A DNA stretch of 48,674 bases from contig CAMWUJ010000016.1 in assembly GCA_947177405.1 (NCBI GenBank), positions 1 through 48,674 on the forward strand, read 5' to 3'. The DNA is from an uncultured Porphyromonadaceae bacterium. Lineage in GTDB: Bacteria; Bacteroidota; Bacteroidia; Bacteroidales; Muribaculaceae. The position numbers were made by a program, and so were the translations under genes. The notes under the pieces are model-generated. The model was not told the DNA's origin. It searched no databases and saw nothing but the letters and a program-made list of their open reading frames with translations. Below, piece after piece: positions 1-8,606 of the stretch (position 1 is its first letter; every line of letters starts with the position of its first letter).

Positions 1-33
1 GTATAAAAGATTAAATAAACACTTACTATCGTT

Positions 34-41
34 TAATTTTG
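34..41 (+). promoter_or_regulatory. Possible -7 element for the DUF5686 gene
   Basis: TAATTTTG matches the Bacteroidota -7 consensus TAnnTTTG. It lies 72 bases before the ATG at 114. No TTTG sits at the expected upstream distance, so only half of the promoter is supported. Confidence 0.35.
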
Positions 42-113
42 AATACTTACTTATCTAACGATAATATATAATTTATATGATTAATTTCGTTTTACTTTAA
101 CATATTTATTTTT

Positions 114-2663
114 ATGGGGAGATCGAAAGATTCTATATTTTATATTATTGTCATGATGTGTGTGGCTATTACTTGCACATATCATAATTATTCTTTTGCC
201 CAATCTACTATTCATTTTCCCAGATATATTCAAGTTATAGATTCTCTGAACGGTTCACCTATCCAGTATGCAAATGTATTTTTTAATGACCTGAAAAAAG
301 GTTATCTCACTGATGAGAGTGGACTTATTTATTTGCCTTCAGGAGGTGGAAAGGAATTGACTGTTTCTTCTGTTGGTTATGAGACTCTAAAGATTTCTCT
401 TCCTCAAATCTCTAAAGACACCCTATTGATAACTATAGCTGAATCTCCTTATCAACTTGACGAATTAGTTGTTGGTAAAAGAAAACAAAAGTATTCAAAA
501 AAGAATAACCCTGCAGTAGATTTAGTTCAGAGGGTAAGAAAGGATTATAATGAATTGGATCCTAAATTAATGCCATCTTATAGTTATGAGACCTATGAAA
601 AAACTATACTTGGAGGAAACAATATAGGTGAGGGCTCATTGGATAATAAGAGCAGATACTTGAAACTCGAGCAGTTTGTAGATACAGCTCCCTGGACCGG
701 GAAAAGAATCCTCGATTTGGCATTGTTCGAAAAAGTATCCTTAAGAAAGGAAGGTAAAAAGAATAAGGCGGATAAAGAAATTGTTTTGGGCCTTAATTCA
801 CATGGTATTCATGAGATGTTACCTTTCGATAATATTAGGGACATGATCAGTGATGTTGTAAGAGAAATTAATATTTATGATAATGACATATCTCTTTTGC
901 AAAATCGCTTTGTGAGTCCGTTGTCAAAAATAGGTCCTGATTTTTACAAGTATTTCCTCACAGATACTTTATGGGTTAATGGAGAAAATTGTATCGAAGT
1001 CTCATTCTCTCCACGAACTCCGGAGACTTTCGGATTTAATGGAAAACTGTTTATCCCATTGGAAGACTCTCTAAAATATGTGAAACGTATCTCTATGCGT
1101 GTCCCAAAGGCAATTAATCTAAATTATATTGATAATATATTTGTCAGTCAGAATTATTTCAGAGACTCGATTGGAAAAGTACATAAGACATTAGATGATG
1201 TTGCTGTGGAAATAAGAATCCTCAAACTTTCACCGCCACTATTTGCTAATCGCCAGACTCGCTATCATGGATTCTCTTATGAAGAAACGGATAGTATTAA
1301 TATTATTTATGAAGATAAAAATAGAGAAAAAAAGGAAAATAAAACCTTTTGGGATGAAAAACGAATTTTAAACTTTTCGAAGGCAGAAAAAAATCTTTCC
1401 AATCTCCCTGCACTCCTCAGAAAGAATAAATTTATTTACTGGGGAGAAAAGATTTTTAAACCGGTATTTGAAGGATATGTGGGCACAATGCCTGAAAACA
1501 GTAAGTTTAATATTGGACCTGTAAACACATTCATTAGTTTTAATGATGTAGAGGGTTTGAGATTAAAATTGGGAGGCATGTCCACTTCTTCCTTGTCTCG
1601 TCATGTCTTTTTCAGAGGATATGGGGCCTATGGATTTAAAGATCATAAGTGGAAATATTTGGCTGAAGCTGAATATTCTTTCTTTAGAAAAGAAAAACAC
1701 TCCAGAGAATTTCCTATGAACGGCATAAGGTTAACATATAGTTATGATATAGATCAAATAGGGGTAAGGTATCTTTATTCCAATCCTGATAATATAATCT
1801 TATCAATTAAGCGCATAAAGAATGATTTAGTAGTTTATAAGCATTTGACTCAATTGGAATATAATCTTGAACTAAGTAATAATCTTTCTTTTAATGTAGG
1901 ATTAAGACACATAGAAGATGATGCAACTGAATGGGTGAATTTTGAGAATGGCTTTGGAGAAACTTTTAAAAAAATGAAGTCTGCATCTTTTTTCGCTACA
2001 GTGAGATATGCTCCGGGAGAAAAATTTGTACAAGGCACAACTAATAGAAGGCCGATAAATATGGACGCCCCAATTCTGACTATCAGTCATGAATATGGAC
2101 CTAAAAAATTTTTAGGGTCCCAATTTACATTGAATAAGACTGAGATTTCTGCATTAAAACGGTTTTGGTTTTCTGCCTTTGGATATGCCAACGTATTATT
2201 GAAAGGAGGAAAACTATGGAGCAGTGTGCCTTTCCCTTTCCTTCTATGGCAGAATGCCAACCTTTCATATACTATCCAGCAGGAAACTTATGCTTTAATG
2301 AATCCTATGGAATTTGCTTTAGATGAATTTGCTTCCTGGGATATAGAATATTTTATAAATGGAGCAATTTTCAACAGAATTCCATTGCTAAAAAAAACCA
2401 AATTAAGAGAAATCGTTTCTTTTAAGGGTGTCTGGGGCGGTCTCACTAAAAAAAATAATCCTGCATATAATAAATCTCTCTTTTCTTTTCCTCCGGGATC
2501 CGGATGCTACGTGATGGGATCCAAACCCTATATGGAAATTGGAGTAGGTATAGATAATATATTTACAATTCTTAGAGTGGATTATGTATGGCGTTTAACG
2601 TATAGAAATAATCCCGGAATAGATAAAAGCGGCCTTCGCGTCTCCCTGCATTTGTCTTTTTAA
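114..2663 (+). CDS. DUF5686 / carboxypeptidase-regulatory-like outer-membrane protein
   Basis: The 849-residue protein is predicted to be exported and to sit in the outer membrane. Residues about 1-30 form a signal peptide ending in SFAQ. Residues about 38-110 form a carboxypeptidase-regulatory-like beta domain (VIDSLNGSPIQYANV, then SVGYETL). The rest is DUF5686-like, with alternating aromatic beta strands in the C-terminal half and a final ...SLHLSF that fits a barrel end. Bacteroidota proteins of this type resemble TonB-dependent receptors but lack a clear plug domain, and their substrate is unknown. The gene stands alone, convergent with the sigma factor gene. The ATG at 114 is the first start that keeps the signal peptide. 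Family assignment is good; function is not known. Confidence 0.85.
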   Translation: MGRSKDSIFYIIVMMCVAITCTYHNYSFAQSTIHFPRYIQVIDSLNGSPIQYANVFFNDLKKGYLTDESGLIYLPSGGGKELTVSSVGYETLKISLPQISKDTLLITIAESPYQLDELVVGKRKQKYSKKNNPAVDLVQRVRKDYNELDPKLMPSYSYETYEKTILGGNNIGEGSLDNKSRYLKLEQFVDTAPWTGKRILDLALFEKVSLRKEGKKNKADKEIVLGLNSHGIHEMLPFDNIRDMISDVVREINIYDNDISLLQNRFVSPLSKIGPDFYKYFLTDTLWVNGENCIEVSFSPRTPETFGFNGKLFIPLEDSLKYVKRISMRVPKAINLNYIDNIFVSQNYFRDSIGKVHKTLDDVAVEIRILKLSPPLFANRQTRYHGFSYEETDSINIIYEDKNREKKENKTFWDEKRILNFSKAEKNLSNLPALLRKNKFIYWGEKIFKPVFEGYVGTMPENSKFNIGPVNTFISFNDVEGLRLKLGGMSTSSLSRHVFFRGYGAYGFKDHKWKYLAEAEYSFFRKEKHSREFPMNGIRLTYSYDIDQIGVRYLYSNPDNIILSIKRIKNDLVVYKHLTQLEYNLELSNNLSFNVGLRHIEDDATEWVNFENGFGETFKKMKSASFFATVRYAPGEKFVQGTTNRRPINMDAPILTISHEYGPKKFLGSQFTLNKTEISALKRFWFSAFGYANVLLKGGKLWSSVPFPFLLWQNANLSYTIQQETYALMNPMEFALDEFASWDIEYFINGAIFNRIPLLKKTKLREIVSFKGVWGGLTKKNNPAYNKSLFSFPPGSGCYVMGSKPYMEIGVGIDNIFTILRVDYVWRLTYRNNPGIDKSGLRVSLHLSF

Positions 2664-2702
2664 TACTATTCCAACAATAGTCTTCATAATCAATTAAAAG
2701 AA

Positions 2703-2728
2703 AAGCAGAACCGAATTTGGTTCTGCTT
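2703..2728. terminator. Terminator between convergent DUF5686 and sigma factor genes
   Basis: A perfect 10-bp stem (2703-2712 with 2719-2728) with loop GAATTT. Read on the minus strand it is followed by a U-rich run (TTTTCTTTTAATT), so it best serves the sigma factor gene. It could also stop plus-strand transcription from the DUF5686 gene. Confidence 0.75.
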
Positions 2729-2840
2729 CATTATATATGATAAGTTAATTTCTTATTATCCAATCAGAAACGTAAACTATAATATAAAAACTTCTTGCAA
2801 TCGACGAAAGGGAAGGATAATTGATTTGGTAATTATCATA

Positions 2841-3347
2841 TTAACGATAATCTTTCAATTCCTCACGAAGACGCTTGCGTGCGAAGAAAATACGGCTCTT
2901 TACTGTTCCAAGGGGGAGTCCGAGCTTATCTGCAATCTCATTATATTTGTAGCCTGCTACAAACATATTGAAAGGAATGCGATAATCATCAGAGAAAGAA
3001 TTAAGAACAACAGAAATTTCTTTAACTGCATATGAACCCTCAGGAGTATTAAGTCCTGAATCCTGACTGATATTGAGGTGATAGAGATCTTCAGTCTTGT
3101 CAATAACTGTAGCCTGTCTTACAGTCTGTCGATAGTTATTGATAAAGATATTTCGCATTATTGTGAAGATCCAACCCTTGAAGTTCACATTATCTACGTA
3201 TTTATCTTCATTAGATAATGCTTTCAAGGTAGTATCTTGAAGTAAATCCTGAGCCTGCTCACGATTTGATGTCAATTGATAAGCAAAACTCATAAGATTG
3301 CTCTGAAGGCCAATCACGCGGTCTTTAAATGATTCCTGTTGTTTCAT
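2841..3347 (-). CDS. ECF-type RNA polymerase sigma factor
   Basis: This 168-residue protein has the two-domain layout of group 4 sigma-70 factors. Region 2 lies at about 12-80 (LTSNREQAQDLLQDT and FKGWIFTIMRNIFINNYR, the -10 recognition helix). Region 4 lies at about 110-165, with the helix-turn-helix YNEIADKLGLPLGTVKSRI. It directs RNA polymerase to a subset of promoters. Neither neighbour looks like an anti-sigma factor: the gene is divergent from rhlE and convergent with the DUF5686 gene. A close relative is widespread in Bacteroidales as a stand-alone gene. I cannot name the regulon. The start ATG at 3347 is the only one that keeps the full region 2. Confidence 0.92.
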   Translation of the reverse strand: MKQQESFKDRVIGLQSNLMSFAYQLTSNREQAQDLLQDTTLKALSNEDKYVDNVNFKGWIFTIMRNIFINNYRQTVRQATVIDKTEDLYHLNISQDSGLNTPEGSYAVKEISVVLNSFSDDYRIPFNMFVAGYKYNEIADKLGLPLGTVKSRIFFARKRLREELKDYR

Positions 3348-3509
3348 GGAGTTTACGTTTTATTTGGTTTTCATCTATTAAACATTGATTCGTATTAAAA
3401 AGTTCTGAAAAAATTAAAAAAATATTTTTTTGTTGAAAATAATGGCTGATTTCTTTGTAAAAAGGTTTAGACATTGACCGCTTAAGTGGATTTTCCATAT
3501 AACATGAAT

Positions 3510-3541
3510 TTTGTTATTATAAGGAATAATGATTAATTTTG
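3510..3541 (+). promoter_or_regulatory. Bacteroidota-type promoter of rhlE
   Basis: -33 TTTG at 3510-3513 and -7 TAATTTTG at 3534-3541, exactly 20 bases apart. A second -7-like TAATTTTG occurs at 3545-3552. The rhlE ATG follows at 3576. Confidence 0.75.
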
Positions 3542-3575
3542 CGTTAATTTTGGATAAATTTTAATCTATACAACG

Positions 3576-4889
3576 ATGCGATTTGAAGACATACTCACCA
3601 ATGACTCCGTCCTCGATGGATTATACGATATGCATTTCGACGTATGCACCCCAATTCAGGAGGCTGCCATTCCTGCAGTCTTGGAAGGAAGGGATCTTCT
3701 CGCTTGTGCACAGACAGGAACGGGAAAAACAGCTGCTTATCTCCTCCCTGTGATTCATGAACTGGTGGAGGGTGGATATCCCGAGGATCAAGTTAACTGT
3801 GTGGTGATGGCTCCTACAAGAGAGCTTGCTCAACAAATCGACCGCCAGCTTCAAGGTTTTTCCTATTTTATGCCTATTTCGGGTTGTGCAGTATATGGAG
3901 GGACAGATGGATATACCTACGAACAGCAGAGGAAAAGTTTGAAATCCGGTGCAGATGTTGTCATTGCTACTCCGGGACGACTTCTCGCTCATCTGAATAT
4001 GGGATATGTGGATTTATCTAAAGTTTCTTTCTTTATCTTAGATGAAGCCGACCGAATGTTGGATATGGGTTTTTCTGATGATATTTTGCAAATCATTTCT
4101 CATCTTCCCAAAGAGAGACAGACATTGCTCTTTTCCGCCACTATGCCTCCAAAGATTCTTCAATTGGCTAAGAAGATTCTGAAAGACCCGCTCGAAATTA
4201 AATTGGCAGTTTCAAAACCGGCGGAGAAAATTGATCAGTATGCATATATTTGTTATGAGACGCAGAAGATGCCTGTTTTAAAGAAAATGTTTAAGGAAAA
4301 TCCTCCTCGGAGAGCGATTATATTTTCTTCTTCCAAATTAAAGGTGAAGCAACTTTCAAAGGAATTAAAGGGCTTCTCATATAAAGTGGCCGAAATGCAT
4401 TCCGATTTGGATCAGAACAAACGAGAGGAAGTCATGCTTGACTTTAAAGCCGGCAAAATCAATGTAATTGTAGCTACCGACATATTGTCAAGGGGAATAG
4501 ATATTGATAATATAGAAATGGTGATAAATTTTGATGTACCACGAGATCCGGAGGATTATATACATCGTATAGGACGCACGGCGCGCGCTGACAGAGAGGG
4601 AAAGGCTGTGACCTTTGTTTCAGAGCTTGATTTTAGAAGATTAAGACAAATAGAACGATTATTGGAAAAAGAGGTACCTCGTGCGAAGGTGCCAGAGGAA
4701 TTTGGAGAAACGCCTTCCTTTAATAGTGCAAGTGCAGGAAAAATAAAAAAAGGGAATCCGCGGAAGAGATCTAATTTTAATAAAAAAGGGAAAAGGGAAG
4801 AGCAAGAGAATCAGGATAAGGGAACATTGGAAAAAAAGAATGGCAGAAGAAAGTATTTTCATCATAAAAATAAACAAATTCAAGAGTGA
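3576..4889 (+). CDS. rhlE: DEAD-box ATP-dependent RNA helicase, RhlE type
   Basis: A 437-residue helicase that unwinds RNA duplexes, probably in ribosome assembly or RNA turnover. The motifs appear in order: Q motif around CTPIQEA (24-30), Walker A AQTGTGKT (45-52), PTRELA (80-85), DEAD (156-159), SAT (187-189) and HRIGRTAR (330-337). Both RecA-like domains are complete. The tail from about 375 is strongly basic and low in complexity, as in RhlE proteins that hold RNA through the tail. The next gene begins with a GTG that overlaps this stop codon, so the two are translationally coupled. The symbol follows subfamily resemblance; other DEAD-box names are possible. Confidence 0.9.
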   Translation: MRFEDILTNDSVLDGLYDMHFDVCTPIQEAAIPAVLEGRDLLACAQTGTGKTAAYLLPVIHELVEGGYPEDQVNCVVMAPTRELAQQIDRQLQGFSYFMPISGCAVYGGTDGYTYEQQRKSLKSGADVVIATPGRLLAHLNMGYVDLSKVSFFILDEADRMLDMGFSDDILQIISHLPKERQTLLFSATMPPKILQLAKKILKDPLEIKLAVSKPAEKIDQYAYICYETQKMPVLKKMFKENPPRRAIIFSSSKLKVKQLSKELKGFSYKVAEMHSDLDQNKREEVMLDFKAGKINVIVATDILSRGIDIDNIEMVINFDVPRDPEDYIHRIGRTARADREGKAVTFVSELDFRRLRQIERLLEKEVPRAKVPEEFGETPSFNSASAGKIKKGNPRKRSNFNKKGKREEQENQDKGTLEKKNGRRKYFHHKNKQIQE

Positions 4890-5620
4890 ACTCCAAATTC
4901 CACTTTAAAAGATTCAGCGTATTCCATCATGAAAGCTCCATGCCGGTCGGAATGGATTCAATTATTTTGGGAAGTATCGCCAATGTGACCGAATGCGCGA
5001 GAATACTTGATGTAGGCACCGGGTGCGGTTTGCTTGCCTTGATGTGTGCCCAGAGAAATTTAATGGCAGTAATAGATGCAATTGATATTGACAAGGCATC
5101 TGTGGAGGAGGCCATGTTAAATTTCCGGAATTCAGAATGGAGTGAAAGATTAAATTGTAAATTAATTTCTTTTGAAAAACTCAACTCTTCTCCCTATGAT
5201 CTGATAATATCCAATCCACCATATTTTAAAGTGGGTGTGAACAATCCATCCACTCAAAGGGAGATTGCCCGCCACCAAAGTGTTCTGTCTCCACAAGCGC
5301 TTTTGGAAAAAGGATTGGAACTCATAAAGGATAACGGAAAATTAATAATGATCATTCCATCTTCGCAAAATGACTCAATAATAGAGAAGGGAATTAATAA
5401 TGGATGGAGGATGGAGAGACTTATTCATATAATTCATAAAAAAGGAAAAAAAGAAAAAAGATCAATATTGGAATTCAGAAAGGTTCCATCGGTTGAATCG
5501 GAGATATCAAATATCAGTTATAAGAAATTTGAGGATTACAGTTTGATTTTATTTGATGAAAATAATAATCCTTCAGAAGAATTTTTATCATTATGTAATG
5601 ATTTTTATTTGAATTTTTGA
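4886..5620 (+). CDS. trmN6: tRNA1(Val) (adenine(37)-N6)-methyltransferase
   Basis: A 244-residue Rossmann methyltransferase related to YfiC/TrmN6, which makes m6A at position 37 of tRNA-Val. The SAM-binding motif LDVGTGCG is at 41-48 and the N6-adenine catalytic motif NPPY is at 110-113. The N-terminal FKRFSVFHHESSMPVG is typical of the family. The start is GTG at 4886 within GTGA, sharing four bases with the rhlE stop. No later start would keep the conserved N-terminus. It pairs with rhlE as an RNA-processing unit. Confidence 0.88.
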   Translation: MNSKFHFKRFSVFHHESSMPVGMDSIILGSIANVTECARILDVGTGCGLLALMCAQRNLMAVIDAIDIDKASVEEAMLNFRNSEWSERLNCKLISFEKLNSSPYDLIISNPPYFKVGVNNPSTQREIARHQSVLSPQALLEKGLELIKDNGKLIMIIPSSQNDSIIEKGINNGWRMERLIHIIHKKGKKEKRSILEFRKVPSVESEISNISYKKFEDYSLILFDENNNPSEEFLSLCNDFYLNF

Positions 5621-5690
5621 AAAAATTTTGATATTCGTTAAACTTAAAATGCAAATGATTGTCAAAGATAAAACCAAAAATAAAAGAGCT

Positions 5691-6842
5691 ATGAAAAGAT
5701 ATCTTTACACTTTCGCTATATTAGCAATTGCAGGCTCTTCAGTAAGTGCTCAGGAGTTTGACGACATCTATTATAATCCTAAGAAAGACACATCTCTTTC
5801 GGATAAAAAGAAGTCGGAGAAGAAATCAAATTATATAAAGGATTTCAGCAGTATTGATGTTGATACATACAATCGCCGGGGTCAATATTATGAAAGTCCG
5901 ATAGATACAATCGGACTCTCTGCAGAAAACAATGAGGATTTTGTTTATACACAGAAGATTCAGAAATTCTACAATCCATATATTGTAGTAGAGAATGCTG
6001 GGGTTTTGATGGATGTTCTGGATAATTCTTACGGAAATGTAGAAATTGTGTTCGAGAATGGACTTCCTTATTTTAATTCCATCTATGGCTGGCCCGGTTA
6101 CTATAATTCTGCGGCCTGGATACCGTCATGGCGTTGGAATATAGGATACGGTACGTATTGGGCTTACAGCCCGATCTGGGGATGGGAATCCTGGCCAACC
6201 TGGAGCCTTGGTCCTGCCTGGGCTTGGGTACCCGTATATGCTTGGGGTGCGGCATGTAATTGGGCACCGGGTGGGGGACCGAGCTGGGGTTGGGGACAAA
6301 GTTGGGGCTGGGGACCTGTATGGGGTCCCGGATACGGAAGTTCGTATTATGCCAACTATCGTCCTAATGGTCGCTACCCCAACTATGCCGGAGGTAACTG
6401 GGCAAACAATACTCGTCCGGGAGGAAATATAAATGGTAACCATTACCGTCCCGGTTATAATGGGATACACGCCACTAATTCTAACTCCACAGGGTATAAC
6501 TATCATCGTAATTATAAAGGCTCGACTGCTTCCTCCAACAGAGTGAATGGAACCATTGGATCAAGTAGAACTTATAATGTTGGTTCAGACAGACATAGAC
6601 GTTATGGTTCGACCACATCTACAGGATCTTCTTCAAACAGGTATAATAATGGTTCAACTACTAACTCGCACCGAACCACAAATACTACACGTCAGAGCTC
6701 AAGCAGTTCTTCATATACACCCTCCAGATCTCAGAGCACATATACCCAGTCATCTGGGAGTTACTCCAGAGGTTCATATAACGGAGGCGGCAGTTACGGA
6801 GGCGGTAGAAGCTCCGGAGGCAGCGGAAGAGGCCGGAGATAA
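5691..6842 (+). CDS. Secreted Trp/Gly-rich then Ser/Thr/Asn/Gly-rich protein of unknown function
   Basis: The reading frame is open from a TTG at 5628, but the ATG at 5691 gives a clean signal peptide (MKRYLYTFAILAIAGSSVSA) and 383 residues. Four parts can be seen. First an acidic and basic linker with KKDTSLSDKKKSEKK. Then a short folded-looking part (YNPYIVVENAGVLMDVLDN). Then a Trp/Gly/Tyr-rich stretch (about 130-215) with short repeats such as SWGWGQSWGWGPVWGPGYG. Last, a Ser/Thr/Asn/Gly/Tyr tail ending in Gly-Gly-Ser and Arg repeats. No enzyme motif was found. The composition suggests a surface or matrix protein. It lies between trmN6 and a FadL-type barrel gene 44 bases downstream, with which it may be co-transcribed. 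I do not recognise a named family. Confidence 0.75.
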   Translation: MKRYLYTFAILAIAGSSVSAQEFDDIYYNPKKDTSLSDKKKSEKKSNYIKDFSSIDVDTYNRRGQYYESPIDTIGLSAENNEDFVYTQKIQKFYNPYIVVENAGVLMDVLDNSYGNVEIVFENGLPYFNSIYGWPGYYNSAAWIPSWRWNIGYGTYWAYSPIWGWESWPTWSLGPAWAWVPVYAWGAACNWAPGGGPSWGWGQSWGWGPVWGPGYGSSYYANYRPNGRYPNYAGGNWANNTRPGGNINGNHYRPGYNGIHATNSNSTGYNYHRNYKGSTASSNRVNGTIGSSRTYNVGSDRHRRYGSTTSTGSSSNRYNNGSTTNSHRTTNTTRQSSSSSSYTPSRSQSTYTQSSGSYSRGSYNGGGSYGGGRSSGGSGRGRR

Positions 6843-6886
6843 TAATTATAACTTATTAAAGTATGGCAAAACATAATCAAAAAGAT

Positions 6887-8569
6887 ATGAAGAAAAGATT
6901 AATGTTTCTGGTCACCGGATGCGCCATAAGTGCATATTCTTATGCGCAGAGTGCTATCGATGCTTATCGCTTTTCTCAACCTGATATGAAGGGCACGGCA
7001 CGATTCATGTCAATGGGTGGTGCATTTGGAGCTTTGGGAGGCGACCTCTCCACTCTTTCTCAAAATCCTGCCGGAATTGGTGTGTATCGGAGTAATGAGA
7101 TAGGCTTTACAGTTGATTTGGATTTGCAGAAGTCAACTGCAGAATCGATGGGTAATAAAACCGGAGTGGATCAGACAAAGTTCCTGCTTAATAATATTGG
7201 AGGTGTTGCTACTTTTCGAATTCCCAGTGCAACGATACCTAATATTAATTTAGGTTTCACATATAATAAGGGCGCATCGTTCAATAGAAAATATGAAGGC
7301 AGGATACCTCGCCTGAATATGTCAATGACAAATTATATTGCCGGTCTTGCAAATAATGCCGGTCTTACAGTTGCAGATGTGCAAAGTGAAACCAATTACG
7401 ATCCTTACAATCCGACAGATGGAGGTATTGCAGCCCCCTGGCTGACAATCCTTGGATATGATGGAATGTTGATTAACCCCAATGGGAATCCAGATAATCC
7501 CACTTGGAGCGGACAATGGGGAACAGGTTCCAATATAGATGGTGTGAATTATCCGGCTACTTCAGGATCAGGATATTTCAATATTGTAGAAAAAGGTTCT
7601 GTCGATGAATATAATATTGCCTTGGGAGGGAACATCGCTAATAAGGTATTCTGGGGGATGAATTTCGATATTGTAAATTTTGATTATCGTCTTCAAAGCC
7701 TATGGGGTGAGAATCTTGAAAATGCCTGGGTGGAAAATGTTCAGACCAATGAGATAGGCCAGACATCTTCAAACTGGAACATTTCAAACTATTATAGAGC
7801 TAACGGCACGGGATTCAATTATCAGTTGGGTGTGATCGTGAAACCTATTCAGGAATTGCGTTTGGGTTTGGCTTTCCATACCCCCACATGGTATAATCTT
7901 ACCGAAACTTTTGGAGCGGATGTTTATGGAGATTTCTATAACACCAAAGTTATGGCAACAACCAATAACGGAGTCTTGGGCTATAATGATGTCAATTTCC
8001 GCACCCCATGGAAGTTAATAGCAAGTGCGGCGGGTGTTATCGGAACAAATTTCATTGTTTCTTTTGACTATGAGTGGCAGAACTATCAGCATATGAAGTT
8101 TTCGGAGCCATCCTATAATAATTATTATTATGATTATGTATCAATGCCGGGATCTCCATTCAATTCCGATATCTATTATGACACAAATCAGGACATAAAG
8201 GATTATTATAGACAGACAAATACTATCCGATTGGGTGCTGAATACAGAATAACCCCTAAATTTAGTGTTCGAGCAGGTTATAGCTTTGTAAGTTCTCCTG
8301 TAAAATCGGAGGCAAAAGAAAATAAAATGTCTATTATCACAGCTGGAACAGTGCCTAATTATAGATTAGATAATGACACATACTATATTACCTGTGGATT
8401 GGGCTATCGTACAGGAGGTTTCTATGCTGATCTTGCTTATGTGTATAAAAATATGAGTAGCGAGTATCATGCCTTTACTCCTGATCCATCTACTGATGTG
8501 GTGAGTCCACAAGCAAAATTGACTTTCAATAACAGTCAGCTTGTTTTATCTTGTGGCTATAAATTTTAA
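6887..8569 (+). CDS. OmpP1/FadL/TodX-family outer-membrane transport protein
   Basis: A beta-barrel protein of the FadL superfamily, often labelled hemin receptor in Bacteroidota; it probably passes hydrophobic small molecules across the outer membrane. The frame is open from 6863, but the ATG at 6887 gives a standard signal peptide (MKKRLMFLVTGCAISAYSYA) and a 560-residue protein. The mature N-terminus carries the family hallmark: GTARFMSMGGAFGALGGD, then LSQNPAG (NPAG is the conserved motif). Alternating Tyr/Phe-rich strands continue to a terminal ...LVLSCGYKF, a barrel-assembly signal. Substrate specificity cannot be read from the sequence. Transcription ends at the terminator just downstream. 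Confidence 0.88.
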   Translation: MKKRLMFLVTGCAISAYSYAQSAIDAYRFSQPDMKGTARFMSMGGAFGALGGDLSTLSQNPAGIGVYRSNEIGFTVDLDLQKSTAESMGNKTGVDQTKFLLNNIGGVATFRIPSATIPNINLGFTYNKGASFNRKYEGRIPRLNMSMTNYIAGLANNAGLTVADVQSETNYDPYNPTDGGIAAPWLTILGYDGMLINPNGNPDNPTWSGQWGTGSNIDGVNYPATSGSGYFNIVEKGSVDEYNIALGGNIANKVFWGMNFDIVNFDYRLQSLWGENLENAWVENVQTNEIGQTSSNWNISNYYRANGTGFNYQLGVIVKPIQELRLGLAFHTPTWYNLTETFGADVYGDFYNTKVMATTNNGVLGYNDVNFRTPWKLIASAAGVIGTNFIVSFDYEWQNYQHMKFSEPSYNNYYYDYVSMPGSPFNSDIYYDTNQDIKDYYRQTNTIRLGAEYRITPKFSVRAGYSFVSSPVKSEAKENKMSIITAGTVPNYRLDNDTYYITCGLGYRTGGFYADLAYVYKNMSSEYHAFTPDPSTDVVSPQAKLTFNNSQLVLSCGYKF

Positions 8570-8606
8570 AAAATAGAGAGGCAATTTCAATGCCTCTCTA
8601 TTTTTT
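8568..8606. terminator. Bidirectional terminator overlapping the end of the methyltransferase gene
   Basis: A 16-bp stem (8568-8583 with 8591-8606) and a 7-base loop, with A runs on one side and T runs on the other, so it can work in both directions. The minus-strand stop codon (8587-8589) lies in the loop, and the last codons of the methyltransferase gene form one arm. Confidence 0.9.

Noticed and set aside
2826..3035. Plus-strand 69-codon frame inside the sigma factor gene
   Set aside because: It is the complement of the conserved region 4 coding sequence.
5628..5690. TTG-initiated N-terminal extension of the Trp/Gly-rich protein
   Set aside because: It would bury the signal peptide behind 21 charged residues; the ATG at 5691 is better.
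6126..6506. Open frame on the minus strand across the Trp/Gly-rich gene, and two plus-strand frames at 6208-6432 and 6547-6876
   Set aside because: They arise from the G-rich repeated codons of the secreted protein. Only the 5691 frame has a signal peptide and a sensible composition.
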